Assembly: GCF_036959255.1 (NCBI RefSeq)
Contig: NZ_JAWMTI010000001.1
Span: 620,001-684,000, forward strand
Direction of reading: 5' to 3'
DNA length: 64,000 bases
From: Olivibacter sp036959255
GTDB lineage: Bacteria > Bacteroidota > Bacteroidia > Sphingobacteriales > Sphingobacteriaceae
Shown here: in pieces, positions 26,066 through 36,091 of the stretch
Numbering within the stretch: position 1 is the stretch's first letter
Layout: each line of letters opens with the position of its first letter
The notes under the pieces: generated by a model
Seen by the model: only the letters and a program-made list of their open reading frames with translations
The model's database searches: none
What the model was told of the DNA's origin: nothing
Made by a program: the position numbers and the translations under genes

Positions 26066-27523
26066 CTATTTATCCCACCAAACTGGTTCATAAACAACAA
26101 CTGTTCCTGGAAAGTTTCCGTTCGTATTAGCCTCGTTACTGGGATATAACAGGCGAAGGGGCATACGATCTACTCCTATAACAGAAGCCGCAGATCTTAC
26201 TAGAAAATTCGGATAGCCAGTACGACGCCATTCGGTCCAAGCTTCAAATCCCTGAAAGCCGCACATCGCGTAATACTTCTGCGTAATTATTGCTTGAACT
26301 CTGCCATTTAAATCTGCAGGTAGCTGTGCGTCTTCGGCTTCCGAAATATACACATCTGCATCACCACTTAGATTGACAGCAGCAAAGCTTTCTCTAATCC
26401 CTTGGGTAAATAACTGCGTAACATCACCTGATGCCCACCCTCTTGCAACAGCTTCTGCTTGTAAGAAATAACTCTCGGCAGCTGAAATCACCTTAACAGG
26501 AGCAATAGCCGACGCTGGATTATTTGCAAAACCTCCAACTAATGCAGATGGTGGGGAAACTTCTTTTCCAGTATTTGAGCTATATGTTCCTTGAGGAATA
26601 TAAGCGATAGAATCCTGACCGCTGATTGGACTGTAGAATGCAAACCGCCTTGGGTCATTGTTCCTCAAGAATGCAGTAACTGCAGTACCGCTCGCTACCA
26701 GATTCTGAGTATAACCCAAGTTTACCATTTCATTGTATAAAGGGTTTTCATTTCCGCCAGTTGTTGAATAAGCAATAGATGCGTCCTCTTCAAGAAATAC
26801 TGGATTGTTAGCGTACAACGCCTCAATCCCAGCCCGTGCCTTCTCCGCATCAACTTGCGACAAACGTAAATAGGCCTTTAATTTTAAGGTATTTCCAAAA
26901 GCTTTCCATTTGTTTACATCGCCTTGAAAAATCATGTCTTGGCTGCCAGGCAAAACGGCATCTTCTGTATTTAACAACGCCTGCCCTTGATCGATAAACA
27001 TAAATATGTTATCGTAAACAGTTTCTTGACTTTCATAACGGGGGCTTCCATACTCATTTCCCTTTAAAGCTTCGCTTAAGGGAATATCGCCGAAAGCATC
27101 TGTTGCAACTTGAAATGTGTACGCTTTCAAAAGATAGGCAATCCCCTTAAAATATTCATTAGAAGTCCCCTGATCGTTTATCATTATTTGCGCATTATTA
27201 AGCGCATTCCGATAAATCGTTAACCACACGCGATCTGTCGAGCTGTTAGTTTGGTTATATTGATCGATCGCCCGGTATTGGGAAGAAGAAGGATTTTGGG
27301 TCCAGTATTGAGCCCACATTCCTCCATATACCTGAAATGCATTACCAACAACTTGTCCTATTGAAGCTTCTACAGTTGGAAGCAATAAACTTGGTTCCGC
27401 GGAGTCCGGATTATTCGGATTTTCGTTCACATCCAAAAAATCCTTACAGCTATTCAACCCTAAACTAGCAACAAGACCCAGAGCTAGTAGGCTTTTTATA
27501 CTCAATTTAAATTTCGTTCTCAT
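26066..27523 (-). CDS. SusD-like family 2 lipoprotein (pair 4)
   Basis: 485 residues. Lipoprotein signal ending LGLNSC, then KDFLDVNENPNNPDSAEPSLLLP, the characteristic start of the SusD-like_2 group rather than classical SusD. Further family features are GGMWAQYWTQNPSSSQY, NALNNAQIMIND, WKAFGNTLKLKAYLRLSQVD and FQGFEAWTEWRRTGYP, ending YEPVWWDK. It starts 11 bp after SusC4 and is co-transcribed with it. It is a surface ligand-binding partner of the SusC4 barrel. Ligand unknown. Confidence 0.92.
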   Translation of the reverse strand: MRTKFKLSIKSLLALGLVASLGLNSCKDFLDVNENPNNPDSAEPSLLLPTVEASIGQVVGNAFQVYGGMWAQYWTQNPSSSQYRAIDQYNQTNSSTDRVWLTIYRNALNNAQIMINDQGTSNEYFKGIAYLLKAYTFQVATDAFGDIPLSEALKGNEYGSPRYESQETVYDNIFMFIDQGQALLNTEDAVLPGSQDMIFQGDVNKWKAFGNTLKLKAYLRLSQVDAEKARAGIEALYANNPVFLEEDASIAYSTTGGNENPLYNEMVNLGYTQNLVASGTAVTAFLRNNDPRRFAFYSPISGQDSIAYIPQGTYSSNTGKEVSPPSALVGGFANNPASAIAPVKVISAAESYFLQAEAVARGWASGDVTQLFTQGIRESFAAVNLSGDADVYISEAEDAQLPADLNGRVQAIITQKYYAMCGFQGFEAWTEWRRTGYPNFLVRSAASVIGVDRMPLRLLYPSNEANTNGNFPGTVVVYEPVWWDK

Positions 27524-27534
27524 TATTCGTTTCT

Positions 27535-30500
27535 TTAAAAGGATACCTTTACATTAATACCATAATTTCTCAAAGAGGGTTGGGCAGTAAAATCAAAACC
27601 TTGTGTATTGCCCGATCCTGCAGAGTTTACCTCCGGATCAGCGAACTGGTTTTCTTTAGGTGTCCATATAAACAAATTATTTCCATATAGGCCAATAGTT
27701 AAAGCGCCAAAAGGACTATTTCTTAGTTGTTCTTTTGTAAATTGATAAGAGAGTGTTAGATTTCTCAACTTAACGAAGGAGCCATCGATTACGCTAACGC
27801 CACTCGCCATAGCAGGATAATAGTCTTGCTTGTTATACGTAACATCTGTATTAACAACACTGTTGCCATTTTCGTCTAAATAAACCGAATTAGGGAAAAT
27901 AACATCAATACGTTCTCCACCAGTTTCCGCAGAAGTTCCCACGAAACCTAAGATGTCCTTAGTCCTAGAGAAAAACTTGCCGCCTTGCTTAGTATCAAAT
28001 AAGGCGTTAAGAGACCAATTTTTATAGCGGATATTCGTTCCCAATGAAGCCTGATATTTAGGATTATAACTACCAAGATATTGTGCTTCTGCTGTGTTAA
28101 CCGGTAATCCAGATTCAGCATCTACAATGGTACGACCTTGATCATCTGTAGCATTTGTTACAGCATAGAATTCACCGTAAGGACGGCCTTTGGCTGCTAC
28201 AATTGACATGCCGCTAAAGCCGCCTAATGAAACCTGATCAACGCCTTCCATTAATTCAATTACTTTATTGTTGTTTTTTGTGTAAGTTCCGAAGAGCTCC
28301 AAAGAGAAGCCTCCTTCTGTGCGAATAGGTGTACCCCTCAACGCTAACTCAACTCCCCTATTCCGTACTTCTCCAGCATTCACCACACTGAACCCGTATC
28401 CTGTAGAATTAGGAATAGGAATGCTTAAGATTTGATTCCTTGAATTGTTGTCATAATAGGAAAAGTCAACAGACAAACGATTGTTGAAGAAACCTAGATC
28501 GGCACCGATTTCGAATGATCTAGTAATTTCCGGTTTCAAATTGGCATTACCAATAGTAGTTCCAGACATCAAAGCAGCAACGTTTCCAAAAGGAAAAGTA
28601 GTGCTACCAAAACTACCTAAAATTTCACCTCTTGAAAACGTTGTAAGTAGCTGATAAGGGTCTGTATCATTACCAACTTTTGCCCAGCTAGACCTCAACT
28701 TACCGTAACTGATGATATTTCTTATATTAGACTGCTGGTCAAATAATTCACTGAACACGAAAGATCCACTTACACTTGGGTAAAAGAATGAATTATTCCC
28801 TTGCGGTAATGTCGATGACCAGTCGTTTCTCGCCGTAGCCTCAAGATAAAGAAAATTTTTGTACGACAGATTTAAGTCTGCATAAACACCGACCAGTCTT
28901 CTTTTACTCATATAATCGCGTATAATATTCACAGGTCCATTACTATTGGATAAATTATACCAGCCAGGAACCACTAGTCCCCCGCTTTCGTTTGTGGCAG
29001 TCTCACTCTCCGAAGTATAGCGTTGTCTAATATTATTACCAACCATCAAAGATGCGCTGAAATCCTCATTGAATTGATGGGTGGCTGTTATCATTAAATC
29101 ATGAACAATCTCGTTGACGTTATATTGATCAATTTGATAGGATCCATTGCTATTATGTAAATTAGCAGAAGCTGAGTAATTACCAGTTGTATTATCAGCC
29201 GGTACAAAAGAGTACTTCGGCGATTCAAAACGTCTTCTGTCAGTATAATTGTCTACCCCAATACGCTCCTTTATATCTAGCCAACTAACAGGCTTATATC
29301 CAACATTAACATTTCCAGTAATTCTATTTACCTCATTATAGTTGTTAAAATTCTCAAGCACCCAATAAGGATTCATTGTATAGGCACCATAATAGCCATA
29401 CTTGTCGTCTTGTGGAATGCCGTTAGCGTCTACGTAACCATAACCGTAATATTTATTTCCTAAGTCCTTTAAATCCGTCAACGGAATATCACGAGGTGTT
29501 TGCAATACGTTATCGTATACTGAAAAATCACCTTGGCCTCCTCCAACATTGTTGCTATTTATTCTATTATAGTTTAAAGAAATGCCCGCATAAAATTTAT
29601 TGCTAAATTCCGTAGTCCCATTAAATCGGACCCCATATTTGTTGTAGGTATCTTTATTTCCTGGATAAACATTATTTGAGTTGAGAGAATTTAGACCAAG
29701 ATAAAAACTTGTCTTTTCACCGCCTCCTGAAAAACTGAGGTTGTTATCCGACGTAAAGCCTGGTTTAAAAAAATCTCTCACGTTATTTTTTACTGCGGAA
29801 TAAGGCTTGGTCAAACGCACACCATCTACTGCTTGCCCCCATTCTTGCACTTCTCCTGTGAAAGGCGCTCCCCAGCTCCAATTTTCTTTCGGATCGTTAG
29901 TAAACGTTGGATTCCCATTTTCATCATAAGCATAGTCGAAATAACCTTGTCCATATTCATTTTGAAAATCTGGAAGTTTTAAAATAGACGACAACGAATT
30001 CGTCGTAGTAAAGGTGATTTCCGTTTTATCGCTCCCCCTCTTTCCGCTCTTGGTTGTAATGATCAATGCACCATTGGAGGCACGAGAACCATATAATGCC
30101 GCCGCCGCAGGTCCTTTTAACACAGTGATTGATGCTATATCGTTCGGATTGATATCGTTTCCTCTATTACCAAAGTCTACACTCGATAAGGTTGATCCTC
30201 CTCCAATCTTACTTTCATTGTCGATCGGAATCCCGTCAACTACAATCAGCGCCTGATTATTTCCTGCAATCGACGACCCTCCACGCAAAACAACACGCGA
30301 GGAGCTACCAGGAGCATTAGACGTTGTTGTGATATTAGCTCCAGCCACTTTACCAACCAAGGCGTTCAATGGACTGGTACTTCTGCCTTCCACTAACTCT
30401 TCACTATTGATGGTAGGGGCAGAATATCCCAATGTTCGCTTTTCTCTTTCGATAGCGTTAGCTGTTACCACGACTTCACTCAATTCAGAAGCAGCTTCTG

Positions 30501-30786
30501 CCAGCGTAACATTTATCGTGGTTTGAGATCCTATTTGAACAGTTTGGGAATTGTAACCGATATACCTAAATATTAAGGTGGTCGCATTTGCTGGTATGGT
30601 TAATGAATAATTTCCGTTAGCATCTGTTTGCGTCCCGGAAGTAGTTCCTGTAACGATAACCGACACTCCTGGAAAAGGTTCACCGTCATCTGAGGTTACC
30701 TTCCCTCTAATTGTCCTTTCTTGCGCATACGCTGCTCCGATGAGCAAAGAAAACGCTAGAAAGAAACTTAGTAGTTTTTGTTTCAT
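27535..30786 (-). CDS. SusC/RagA-type TonB-dependent transporter (pair 4)
   Basis: 1083 residues. Signal peptide (MKQKLLSFFLAFSLL...AYAQ), carboxypeptidase-regulatory-like domain, TonB box region LSEVVVTANAIEREKRTLGYSA, plug with LIVVDGIPIDNES and LYGSRASNGALIITTKSG, and barrel ending in NYGINVKVSF. The IEREKxxLGY signature after the TonB box is typical of SusC proteins paired with SusD-like_2 partners, which agrees with its neighbour. The predicted promoter at 31056-31085 gives a leader of about 260 nt holding a short reading frame that ends ILIIKPGE. Confidence 0.95.
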   Translation of the reverse strand: MKQKLLSFFLAFSLLIGAAYAQERTIRGKVTSDDGEPFPGVSVIVTGTTSGTQTDANGNYSLTIPANATTLIFRYIGYNSQTVQIGSQTTINVTLAEAASELSEVVVTANAIEREKRTLGYSAPTINSEELVEGRSTSPLNALVGKVAGANITTTSNAPGSSSRVVLRGGSSIAGNNQALIVVDGIPIDNESKIGGGSTLSSVDFGNRGNDINPNDIASITVLKGPAAAALYGSRASNGALIITTKSGKRGSDKTEITFTTTNSLSSILKLPDFQNEYGQGYFDYAYDENGNPTFTNDPKENWSWGAPFTGEVQEWGQAVDGVRLTKPYSAVKNNVRDFFKPGFTSDNNLSFSGGGEKTSFYLGLNSLNSNNVYPGNKDTYNKYGVRFNGTTEFSNKFYAGISLNYNRINSNNVGGGQGDFSVYDNVLQTPRDIPLTDLKDLGNKYYGYGYVDANGIPQDDKYGYYGAYTMNPYWVLENFNNYNEVNRITGNVNVGYKPVSWLDIKERIGVDNYTDRRRFESPKYSFVPADNTTGNYSASANLHNSNGSYQIDQYNVNEIVHDLMITATHQFNEDFSASLMVGNNIRQRYTSESETATNESGGLVVPGWYNLSNSNGPVNIIRDYMSKRRLVGVYADLNLSYKNFLYLEATARNDWSSTLPQGNNSFFYPSVSGSFVFSELFDQQSNIRNIISYGKLRSSWAKVGNDTDPYQLLTTFSRGEILGSFGSTTFPFGNVAALMSGTTIGNANLKPEITRSFEIGADLGFFNNRLSVDFSYYDNNSRNQILSIPIPNSTGYGFSVVNAGEVRNRGVELALRGTPIRTEGGFSLELFGTYTKNNNKVIELMEGVDQVSLGGFSGMSIVAAKGRPYGEFYAVTNATDDQGRTIVDAESGLPVNTAEAQYLGSYNPKYQASLGTNIRYKNWSLNALFDTKQGGKFFSRTKDILGFVGTSAETGGERIDVIFPNSVYLDENGNSVVNTDVTYNKQDYYPAMASGVSVIDGSFVKLRNLTLSYQFTKEQLRNSPFGALTIGLYGNNLFIWTPKENQFADPEVNSAGSGNTQGFDFTAQPSLRNYGINVKVSF

Positions 30787-30864
30787 GTGTTTGATTTTAA
30801 GTTAATATATTAAATAGGGATTATAAGCAATTATATAAAAAAAGAAAAGGTCGATGAATAGGAT

Positions 30865-31008
30865 TTATTCACCTGGTTTAATAATAAGTATATAAGCCCT
30901 CACTTGGGTATCCATTTCCTCTATAGTCAATACTTCATTTTTTGTTATTCCTTGCCAACCTGTCCACGCATGGGATACATAACAATTTCCTTTGCCACGC
31001 TTTAGCAA
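30865..31008 (-). CDS. candidate leader peptide upstream of SusC4
   Basis: A frame open from 31032 to TAA at 30865-30867 encodes up to 55 residues, with segments IKIYLLKRGKGNCYV, HAWTGWQGITKNEVL and TQVRAYILIIKPGE. There is no ATG until residue 40. TTG at 31006-31008 would give 47 residues, and an ATT a few codons earlier is also possible. The stop lies 78 bp before the SusC4 ATG. The end ILIIKPGE matches the leader frames of SusC3 and SusC5. The composition (Trp, Tyr, Gly) looks protein-like rather than random AT-rich noise. It begins about 20-40 nt after the predicted transcription start. The function is unknown, and it might be a remnant of a larger gene tail. The remaining leader bases show nothing else. 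Confidence 0.4.
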   Translation of the reverse strand: MLKRGKGNCYVSHAWTGWQGITKNEVLTIEEMDTQVRAYILIIKPGE

Positions 31009-31055
31009 GTAGATTTTAATATTAGCTAGATGTTAAAAAATGTTAAAATCAACCG

Positions 31056-31085
31056 CAAATATTCTTTCTATTTTAAAATTTTCAA
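31056..31085 (-). promoter_or_regulatory. probable promoter of SusC/D pair 4
   Basis: Minus strand: TTG (revcomp of 31083-31085), 19-bp spacer, AATATTTG (revcomp of 31056-31063). It deviates from TAnnTTTG only in the first base and has the same geometry as pairs 1-3. Confidence 0.45.
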
Positions 31086-31216
31086 AAAAAATTAGAAAAT
31101 GTTACAAATACTACGCCTCAGATACATTAGAACAGCATTAGAACAACTGAATGTAACAGACCAAAAAGTTCCATTTCAATCCTCGATCTCCTCAAGCCTT
31201 CATGGAAACGGTTCAC

Positions 31217-31246
31217 AAAAAAAGGCCTCCCTTTCGGAAAGCCTTT
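31217..31246 (-). terminator. terminator of SusC/D pair 5
   Basis: On the minus strand GGCTTTCC and GGGAGGCC pair (two G-U wobbles) around GAAA and are followed by seven T residues, 32 bp after the SusD5 stop. Confidence 0.8.
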
Positions 31247-31277
31247 CTATTTTCATAAAAATTGATTAATTAACAAA

Positions 31278-32705
31278 CTAATTCACATCCCAGAAAATCT
31301 TATGAACTACGTCATCGCCACCTAGTTTGGAAGCCGCAGCATTTACATTTGTGCCATTTAACGTACGTTCACTAATCGGATAGGTTAATCGATTGGGTAT
31401 AATACCCGGGTCAACAGCTCGGAAGGCGGGTTCTAACTGGGGATAGTCTAGCCGTTTCCATTCTACCCAAGCATCATAACCTCTATTATATAAAGCCAAC
31501 CATTTTTGTACACCGATCTTTTCCTTCCAATCCCCTGAAGCCGTTTCATAAGCAACAGCCGGCTGCGCTAAATAAGTTGCTACATCTCGGTCATCTCCAC
31601 CCCAGTAGGTGATGGATGCCTCTATCGCTTTATTATAATGCTCACTTGGGGTCCCACCGAGCCCCCATCGGGCTGCGGCCTCTGCTAAAATAAACTCTAC
31701 TTCCGAATAATCGAGCAACAGTGCCTCAAAATCAGGCGCTATAACCTTATCACTTGGCTTAGAATTCGTTGAATATTGATTACTGGATCCAATTCCACCA
31801 CCTACATATTCACCATTAACCGTGGTAAAGAAAAACGGACGCCTAGGATCTTGCACACTGTTCAATACACTAATAAAGGGTCCTCCCGCAACATAATCCT
31901 GCCGCGAGGTAAACTGTGAGTTTAAGTTATTGGAAACCGGGTTATTGTTAGGCGATGCCGAAACATAGGCGAAGGTAGCATTATCTGCATTGCTTGTAAA
32001 AGCCGCCGCAACCGAGGTACTGATGATCTCGCGGGCCTTCGTCTCATCAACATCAGCCAGCGTTATCGCCATTTTCAATTTTAAACTATGCGCAAACTTT
32101 AACCAGGCAGCCATATCGCCACCGTATAATAAGTCAGCACTACCAAAGCTATCACCATTGGGATCAATCATCGCGATAGCGGCGTCCAGTCTGTTTAACA
32201 GATCGGCATAGATCGTGGCCGCATCATCATATTTTGGCTGACCAATATCGGAAAGCGCTTCTGTATAAGGCACATCTCCCCAGGTATTCACGAGCACCGT
32301 CCAAGCATACACAGAAGTGATTTCAATTGCAGCCAACTGATTATTTCGCTGAACGTCTTCAATTTCCGTATCATCCGTTGCATAAGCTTTTGCTTGCTTT
32401 AAATCATGTAATACTTCCTGATAAAGCGGCTCCCAAAAATTTTGAGCAATATTTCGGGTAACAAAATTATATCGGGGTTCATCCTGATAGGTGGTAGCAG
32501 TCCACTGTTGAATCCAAAATCGAAACACATTAATATTAACACTCGGAGAAGTCACATCATCGGTAAGTTCTTTCAGTGCATTACTGAAGAGTGGGGCCTG
32601 CGAAACTTCCGCAGGATTCTTCTGATCGACATTGTAGTCATCCAGATTTTTTGCGCACGAGGCCAATAAAACCAATGGCGCAAGATATAAGAATATTCTT
32701 TTCAT
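31278..32705 (-). CDS. SusD-like family 2 lipoprotein (pair 5)
   Basis: 475 residues. MKRIFLYLAPLVLLASC is a lipoprotein signal (Cys17), then AKNLDDYNVDQKNPAEVS. Family features: FRFWIQQWTATTYQDEPRY, YAWTVLVNTWGDVPYTEAL, WLKFAHSLKLKMAITLADVD and VQKWLALYNRGYDAWVEWKRLDYP, ending DDVVHKIFWDVN. It belongs to the SusD-like_2 type together with pair 4, starts 21 bp after SusC5 and has its own terminator. The decayed fragment at 25682-25985 is closest to this protein by eye. Confidence 0.92.
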   Translation of the reverse strand: MKRIFLYLAPLVLLASCAKNLDDYNVDQKNPAEVSQAPLFSNALKELTDDVTSPSVNINVFRFWIQQWTATTYQDEPRYNFVTRNIAQNFWEPLYQEVLHDLKQAKAYATDDTEIEDVQRNNQLAAIEITSVYAWTVLVNTWGDVPYTEALSDIGQPKYDDAATIYADLLNRLDAAIAMIDPNGDSFGSADLLYGGDMAAWLKFAHSLKLKMAITLADVDETKAREIISTSVAAAFTSNADNATFAYVSASPNNNPVSNNLNSQFTSRQDYVAGGPFISVLNSVQDPRRPFFFTTVNGEYVGGGIGSSNQYSTNSKPSDKVIAPDFEALLLDYSEVEFILAEAAARWGLGGTPSEHYNKAIEASITYWGGDDRDVATYLAQPAVAYETASGDWKEKIGVQKWLALYNRGYDAWVEWKRLDYPQLEPAFRAVDPGIIPNRLTYPISERTLNGTNVNAAASKLGGDDVVHKIFWDVN

Positions 32706-32726
32706 TTTATACGATCTTAATATTTA

Positions 32727-35700
32727 CTAGAACCTCATTCGAACATTAAATCCAAAATTCCGAACAGCAGGATATACGCCACTTTGAATACCCTGTAAGT
32801 TACCCGAACTCAATCCGCCTTCCGGATCCGCATAAGGCACATTGCTGTGAATCAACCAAAGGTTTCTTCCAACCAGCGAAAAGTCGACACCCTTGAAAAA
32901 GTTCGTATTCGCCAGCCACCTGTTCGGTAAGCTGTACGTAAGCGAAACTTCCCTCAATTTGATGTATCCTGCATCGTAGATAAACCCCGCCTGCGGATTA
33001 TTGGCATAGCCATAAGGTGTAACGGAGTTATCGTACGCTTCTACGCGGGTTGCATTTGGCGTACCATCCTGATTAACCCCCGGCAAAACAACACCGCCAC
33101 CTTGACTGATTGGCAAGCGTTTCGGATTGCCTAAATCGTTCAGGCCGGCAGTTTCGGGATAAATACCGGTCGACATGCCATAATATTGATCTAAAGAGAA
33201 TAAACTACCCCCTTTTTTGATATCGATTAAGAAAGATAAAGAAAAGTCTTTATACTTAAAGTTGTTCTGGATACCGCCCAGCCAATCGGGATTGATATTA
33301 CCCAAAACCTGGTCCGGATCCGAGGTGAGGTAGTAACCATCCTCGCCAACAATACGGTAGTCGGGATCACCATGGTGTCCATCCTGATATACATAATCCA
33401 CACCTCTCAACGTTCCGAATGGTTGATCCAGGGTAGCATTTAACGTAATACCACCTTGGAAGGTTCCCAACTGTAAATTATCATTCCCTTCGTACAGCTC
33501 AATCATCTTGTTTCGGTTACGCGCAAAATTCAAGTTCATCGTCCAGGAAAAATCATCAGTCCGCACCGGAATTACAAATGCGCTCAATTCGAAACCTTGA
33601 TTTCGCAGCGAGCCGGCGTTTACCCACCGTCTATCATATCCAGTTGCTGAAGAAACCGTTACTGCCATAATTTGATCGAAGGATGTCGAACGATAATAAC
33701 TGGCATCGAAACCTACCCTTGAATCCCAAAAGTTCATTTCCAAACCAACTTCAAAACTTTTAGTACGTTCCGGTTTTAAATTCGAATTACGAAGCTCTTG
33801 GGAAATAGAAGCCATTGGAATACCATTAAATGGAGTGTTGATGGTATAGGTATTATATAAACTCAAAGCGGAGGCATCGTTTCCGACCTCGGCATAGTTA
33901 ACCCGCAACTTACCATAGTCCAACCAGTTCGAATCTTTTAACAGATTGGAGAACAAGAAACTTCCCGCGACCGAGGGATACCAATAAACATTATGATCAG
34001 TTGGCAATGTGGTGGATTGATCTCGGCGGATAGATCCTTCTATAAAGTAGGTTTCCTTATAACCGAAGTTCGCATTGGCAAACAGGCCATCGACACCGAT
34101 CCGTTCGTAGCGTTCTCTTGGCGGTTCGATGGGGAAAATAGAATTAGAAAGTGAATAAATACCCTCATAAGCCAAACCGCCATTTGTCTGCGCACGAATA
34201 GCTGACAAATAATTTCGCCGTAAGTTACTTCCCAACAAACCGGTAAAGGTTAGATCCTCGGCTAAGTCTTTATGGAAATTAAGCATTAAATCATAATTGG
34301 CCTCGCTGTAGGTACGATCGTAGCGTTGGTATTGCGGAACATCGGCCCCTCCAATTGCCAGGCGCTCTTCCTGAAATTCATTCGATCCATCGAAAGTAAC
34401 ACGTCCCAAAACATCCATCCATTCTAATGGCTTCCAATTCACCACGGCGCTACCAAAATAGCGGTTGCGGCTGTCATTTTGATAATTTTTGTATCGTTCC
34501 CAGTAAGGGTTGTTGGAATAAATCGGCCCGGTAGCTCCGATATCCGACCAGTTCCAGGTGACATTTCTTTCTTCTCGCTCATAAGCACGCTCCAGCTCCT
34601 TAATATCCACATTTGTCTGCCACCATTGACGGAAGCCTTGATTCGGATTTCTTCCGTCATAGCCTGTTCCATAACGGCCAATCGCATCTACCCTCGAAAA
34701 GTTAGCAGTAGCACTCACCGTCAACTTATCATTAATCTGGTGCGAACCGGAAAGGTTAAACAAATTCTTGGTAATTTTACTGTTAGGTAAAACGCCTGTT
34801 TCGTCATTCCGTGTATAGCCCACTTTATAAGTCGTTACATCTCCTCCTCCATCAATACTGATGCTTTGCATCGAATTAAGGCCTGTTTTAAAAAATTTAG
34901 AGGGATCGTTCTGTGCCCCTACCCAGGGTGTTGCCTGTCCATAGGTTGGAGATGTTTCGTCGAATGCATTCCATTGGTAAACAAGCAAATTAGGATCAAA
35001 AGCAGCACCGTAAGAAGCATCCTCCGTAAAGGGTACTACCAGTGATGGCCCCGAATTACCAAACACAGTTTCATACCAGAAGTTACCGTCCGGAGAAGCG
35101 TAGCCTTCTTCACTGTACTGATTGACATAACCTGCACCATATTCTTTTTGGTATTTTGCAAAAGTACTTTTATCAATTTTACCGATATTCAGCCCGCTGT
35201 TGATAGTAATGTTTGTGCTGTTTTTCTTGCCCTTCTTCGTGGTAATCATGATAACACCATTGGATGCACGAGATCCGTATAAAGCCGAAGCGGCGGCTCC
35301 TTTCAATACGTTGATTGATTCAATATCATCCGGATTGATGTCCGCGGCTGCATTTCCATAGTCATATCCACCACGCCCTTGATTTTGCGCATCGGCATCC
35401 TCTTTTAAATCGGTATTGGTGTTTACATTGCTGACAGGAACTCCGTCAATAACGAATAAGGCTTGGTTATTACCTGTTAACGATTTATAACCACGCATTA
35501 CGACATTGGTTGAACCGCCCATGGTGCCCGATTGTTTGATATCCAAACCAGCAACTTTTCCTGATAGGGCGTTGGTAAAGTTATTATCGCGTGTACGTGT
35601 AATCTCATCGCTTCTTACCTCTTGGGCCGCATAACCGAGTTCGTTTCGCTTACGCTCAATTCCCAGAGCAGTAACGACCACTTCACTTAATGCCTGCGCA

Positions 35701-35996
35701 TCTTGTGATAACTCAACGTCTATTACCGTTTGGTTCCCAATAGAGACGGTTTCTTTTTCAAAACCGATGTAAGAAAAAATTAATGCATTTGCATTAGCCG
35801 GAACCGAAATCGAGTAGATTCCTTCTTCATTGGTCGTCGAGCCCGATGCCGTACCAGACACCATAACGGATACGCCCGGTAATGGCTCACCACTGTCTTT
35901 TGCAGTGACTTTTCCTCGAATTGTCCTTTCCTGTGCATATAGACTTCCTATCAAAGCCATGCTAATAAGAAAGAAACTGAGTAGTTTCTGTTTCAT
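32727..35996 (-). CDS. SusC/RagA-type TonB-dependent transporter (pair 5)
   Basis: 1089 residues from ATG 35996. An in-frame extension to 36089 exists, but the MKQKLLSFFLI signal peptide, shared with four other SusC proteins, fixes the start at 35996. Carboxypeptidase-regulatory-like domain, TonB-box region LSEVVVTALGIERKRNELGYAA, plug with LFVIDGVPVSNVN and LYGSRASNGVIMITTKKG, and barrel ending NFGFNVRMRF. The GIERKRNELGYA signature goes with SusD-like_2 partners, consistent with the downstream gene. The leader contains a 33-codon frame ending VLVIKPAE (36092-36193). Confidence 0.95.
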   Translation of the reverse strand: MKQKLLSFFLISMALIGSLYAQERTIRGKVTAKDSGEPLPGVSVMVSGTASGSTTNEEGIYSISVPANANALIFSYIGFEKETVSIGNQTVIDVELSQDAQALSEVVVTALGIERKRNELGYAAQEVRSDEITRTRDNNFTNALSGKVAGLDIKQSGTMGGSTNVVMRGYKSLTGNNQALFVIDGVPVSNVNTNTDLKEDADAQNQGRGGYDYGNAAADINPDDIESINVLKGAAASALYGSRASNGVIMITTKKGKKNSTNITINSGLNIGKIDKSTFAKYQKEYGAGYVNQYSEEGYASPDGNFWYETVFGNSGPSLVVPFTEDASYGAAFDPNLLVYQWNAFDETSPTYGQATPWVGAQNDPSKFFKTGLNSMQSISIDGGGDVTTYKVGYTRNDETGVLPNSKITKNLFNLSGSHQINDKLTVSATANFSRVDAIGRYGTGYDGRNPNQGFRQWWQTNVDIKELERAYEREERNVTWNWSDIGATGPIYSNNPYWERYKNYQNDSRNRYFGSAVVNWKPLEWMDVLGRVTFDGSNEFQEERLAIGGADVPQYQRYDRTYSEANYDLMLNFHKDLAEDLTFTGLLGSNLRRNYLSAIRAQTNGGLAYEGIYSLSNSIFPIEPPRERYERIGVDGLFANANFGYKETYFIEGSIRRDQSTTLPTDHNVYWYPSVAGSFLFSNLLKDSNWLDYGKLRVNYAEVGNDASALSLYNTYTINTPFNGIPMASISQELRNSNLKPERTKSFEVGLEMNFWDSRVGFDASYYRSTSFDQIMAVTVSSATGYDRRWVNAGSLRNQGFELSAFVIPVRTDDFSWTMNLNFARNRNKMIELYEGNDNLQLGTFQGGITLNATLDQPFGTLRGVDYVYQDGHHGDPDYRIVGEDGYYLTSDPDQVLGNINPDWLGGIQNNFKYKDFSLSFLIDIKKGGSLFSLDQYYGMSTGIYPETAGLNDLGNPKRLPISQGGGVVLPGVNQDGTPNATRVEAYDNSVTPYGYANNPQAGFIYDAGYIKLREVSLTYSLPNRWLANTNFFKGVDFSLVGRNLWLIHSNVPYADPEGGLSSGNLQGIQSGVYPAVRNFGFNVRMRF

Positions 35997-36038
35997 GTGT
36001 TTGTTTGAATGGTTATAAAATGATGATTGATTAATATC

Positions 36039-36057
36039 GCCTACCTTCCTCGTAGGC
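36039..36057 (-). other. small hairpin in the SusC5 leader
   Basis: GCCTAC pairs with GTAGGC around a 7-nt purine-rich loop, about 45 nt before the SusC5 start. It could influence translation initiation. There is no T-run, so it is not a terminator. Confidence 0.3.
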
Positions 36058-36091
36058 AATGATAAAACGATTTCTAGCAATATCAACAACC

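Noticed and set aside
35997..36089. Upstream start for SusC5 at 36089
   Set aside because: The signal peptide beginning MKQKLL at 35996 is shared by all five SusC proteins; the extension would bury it.
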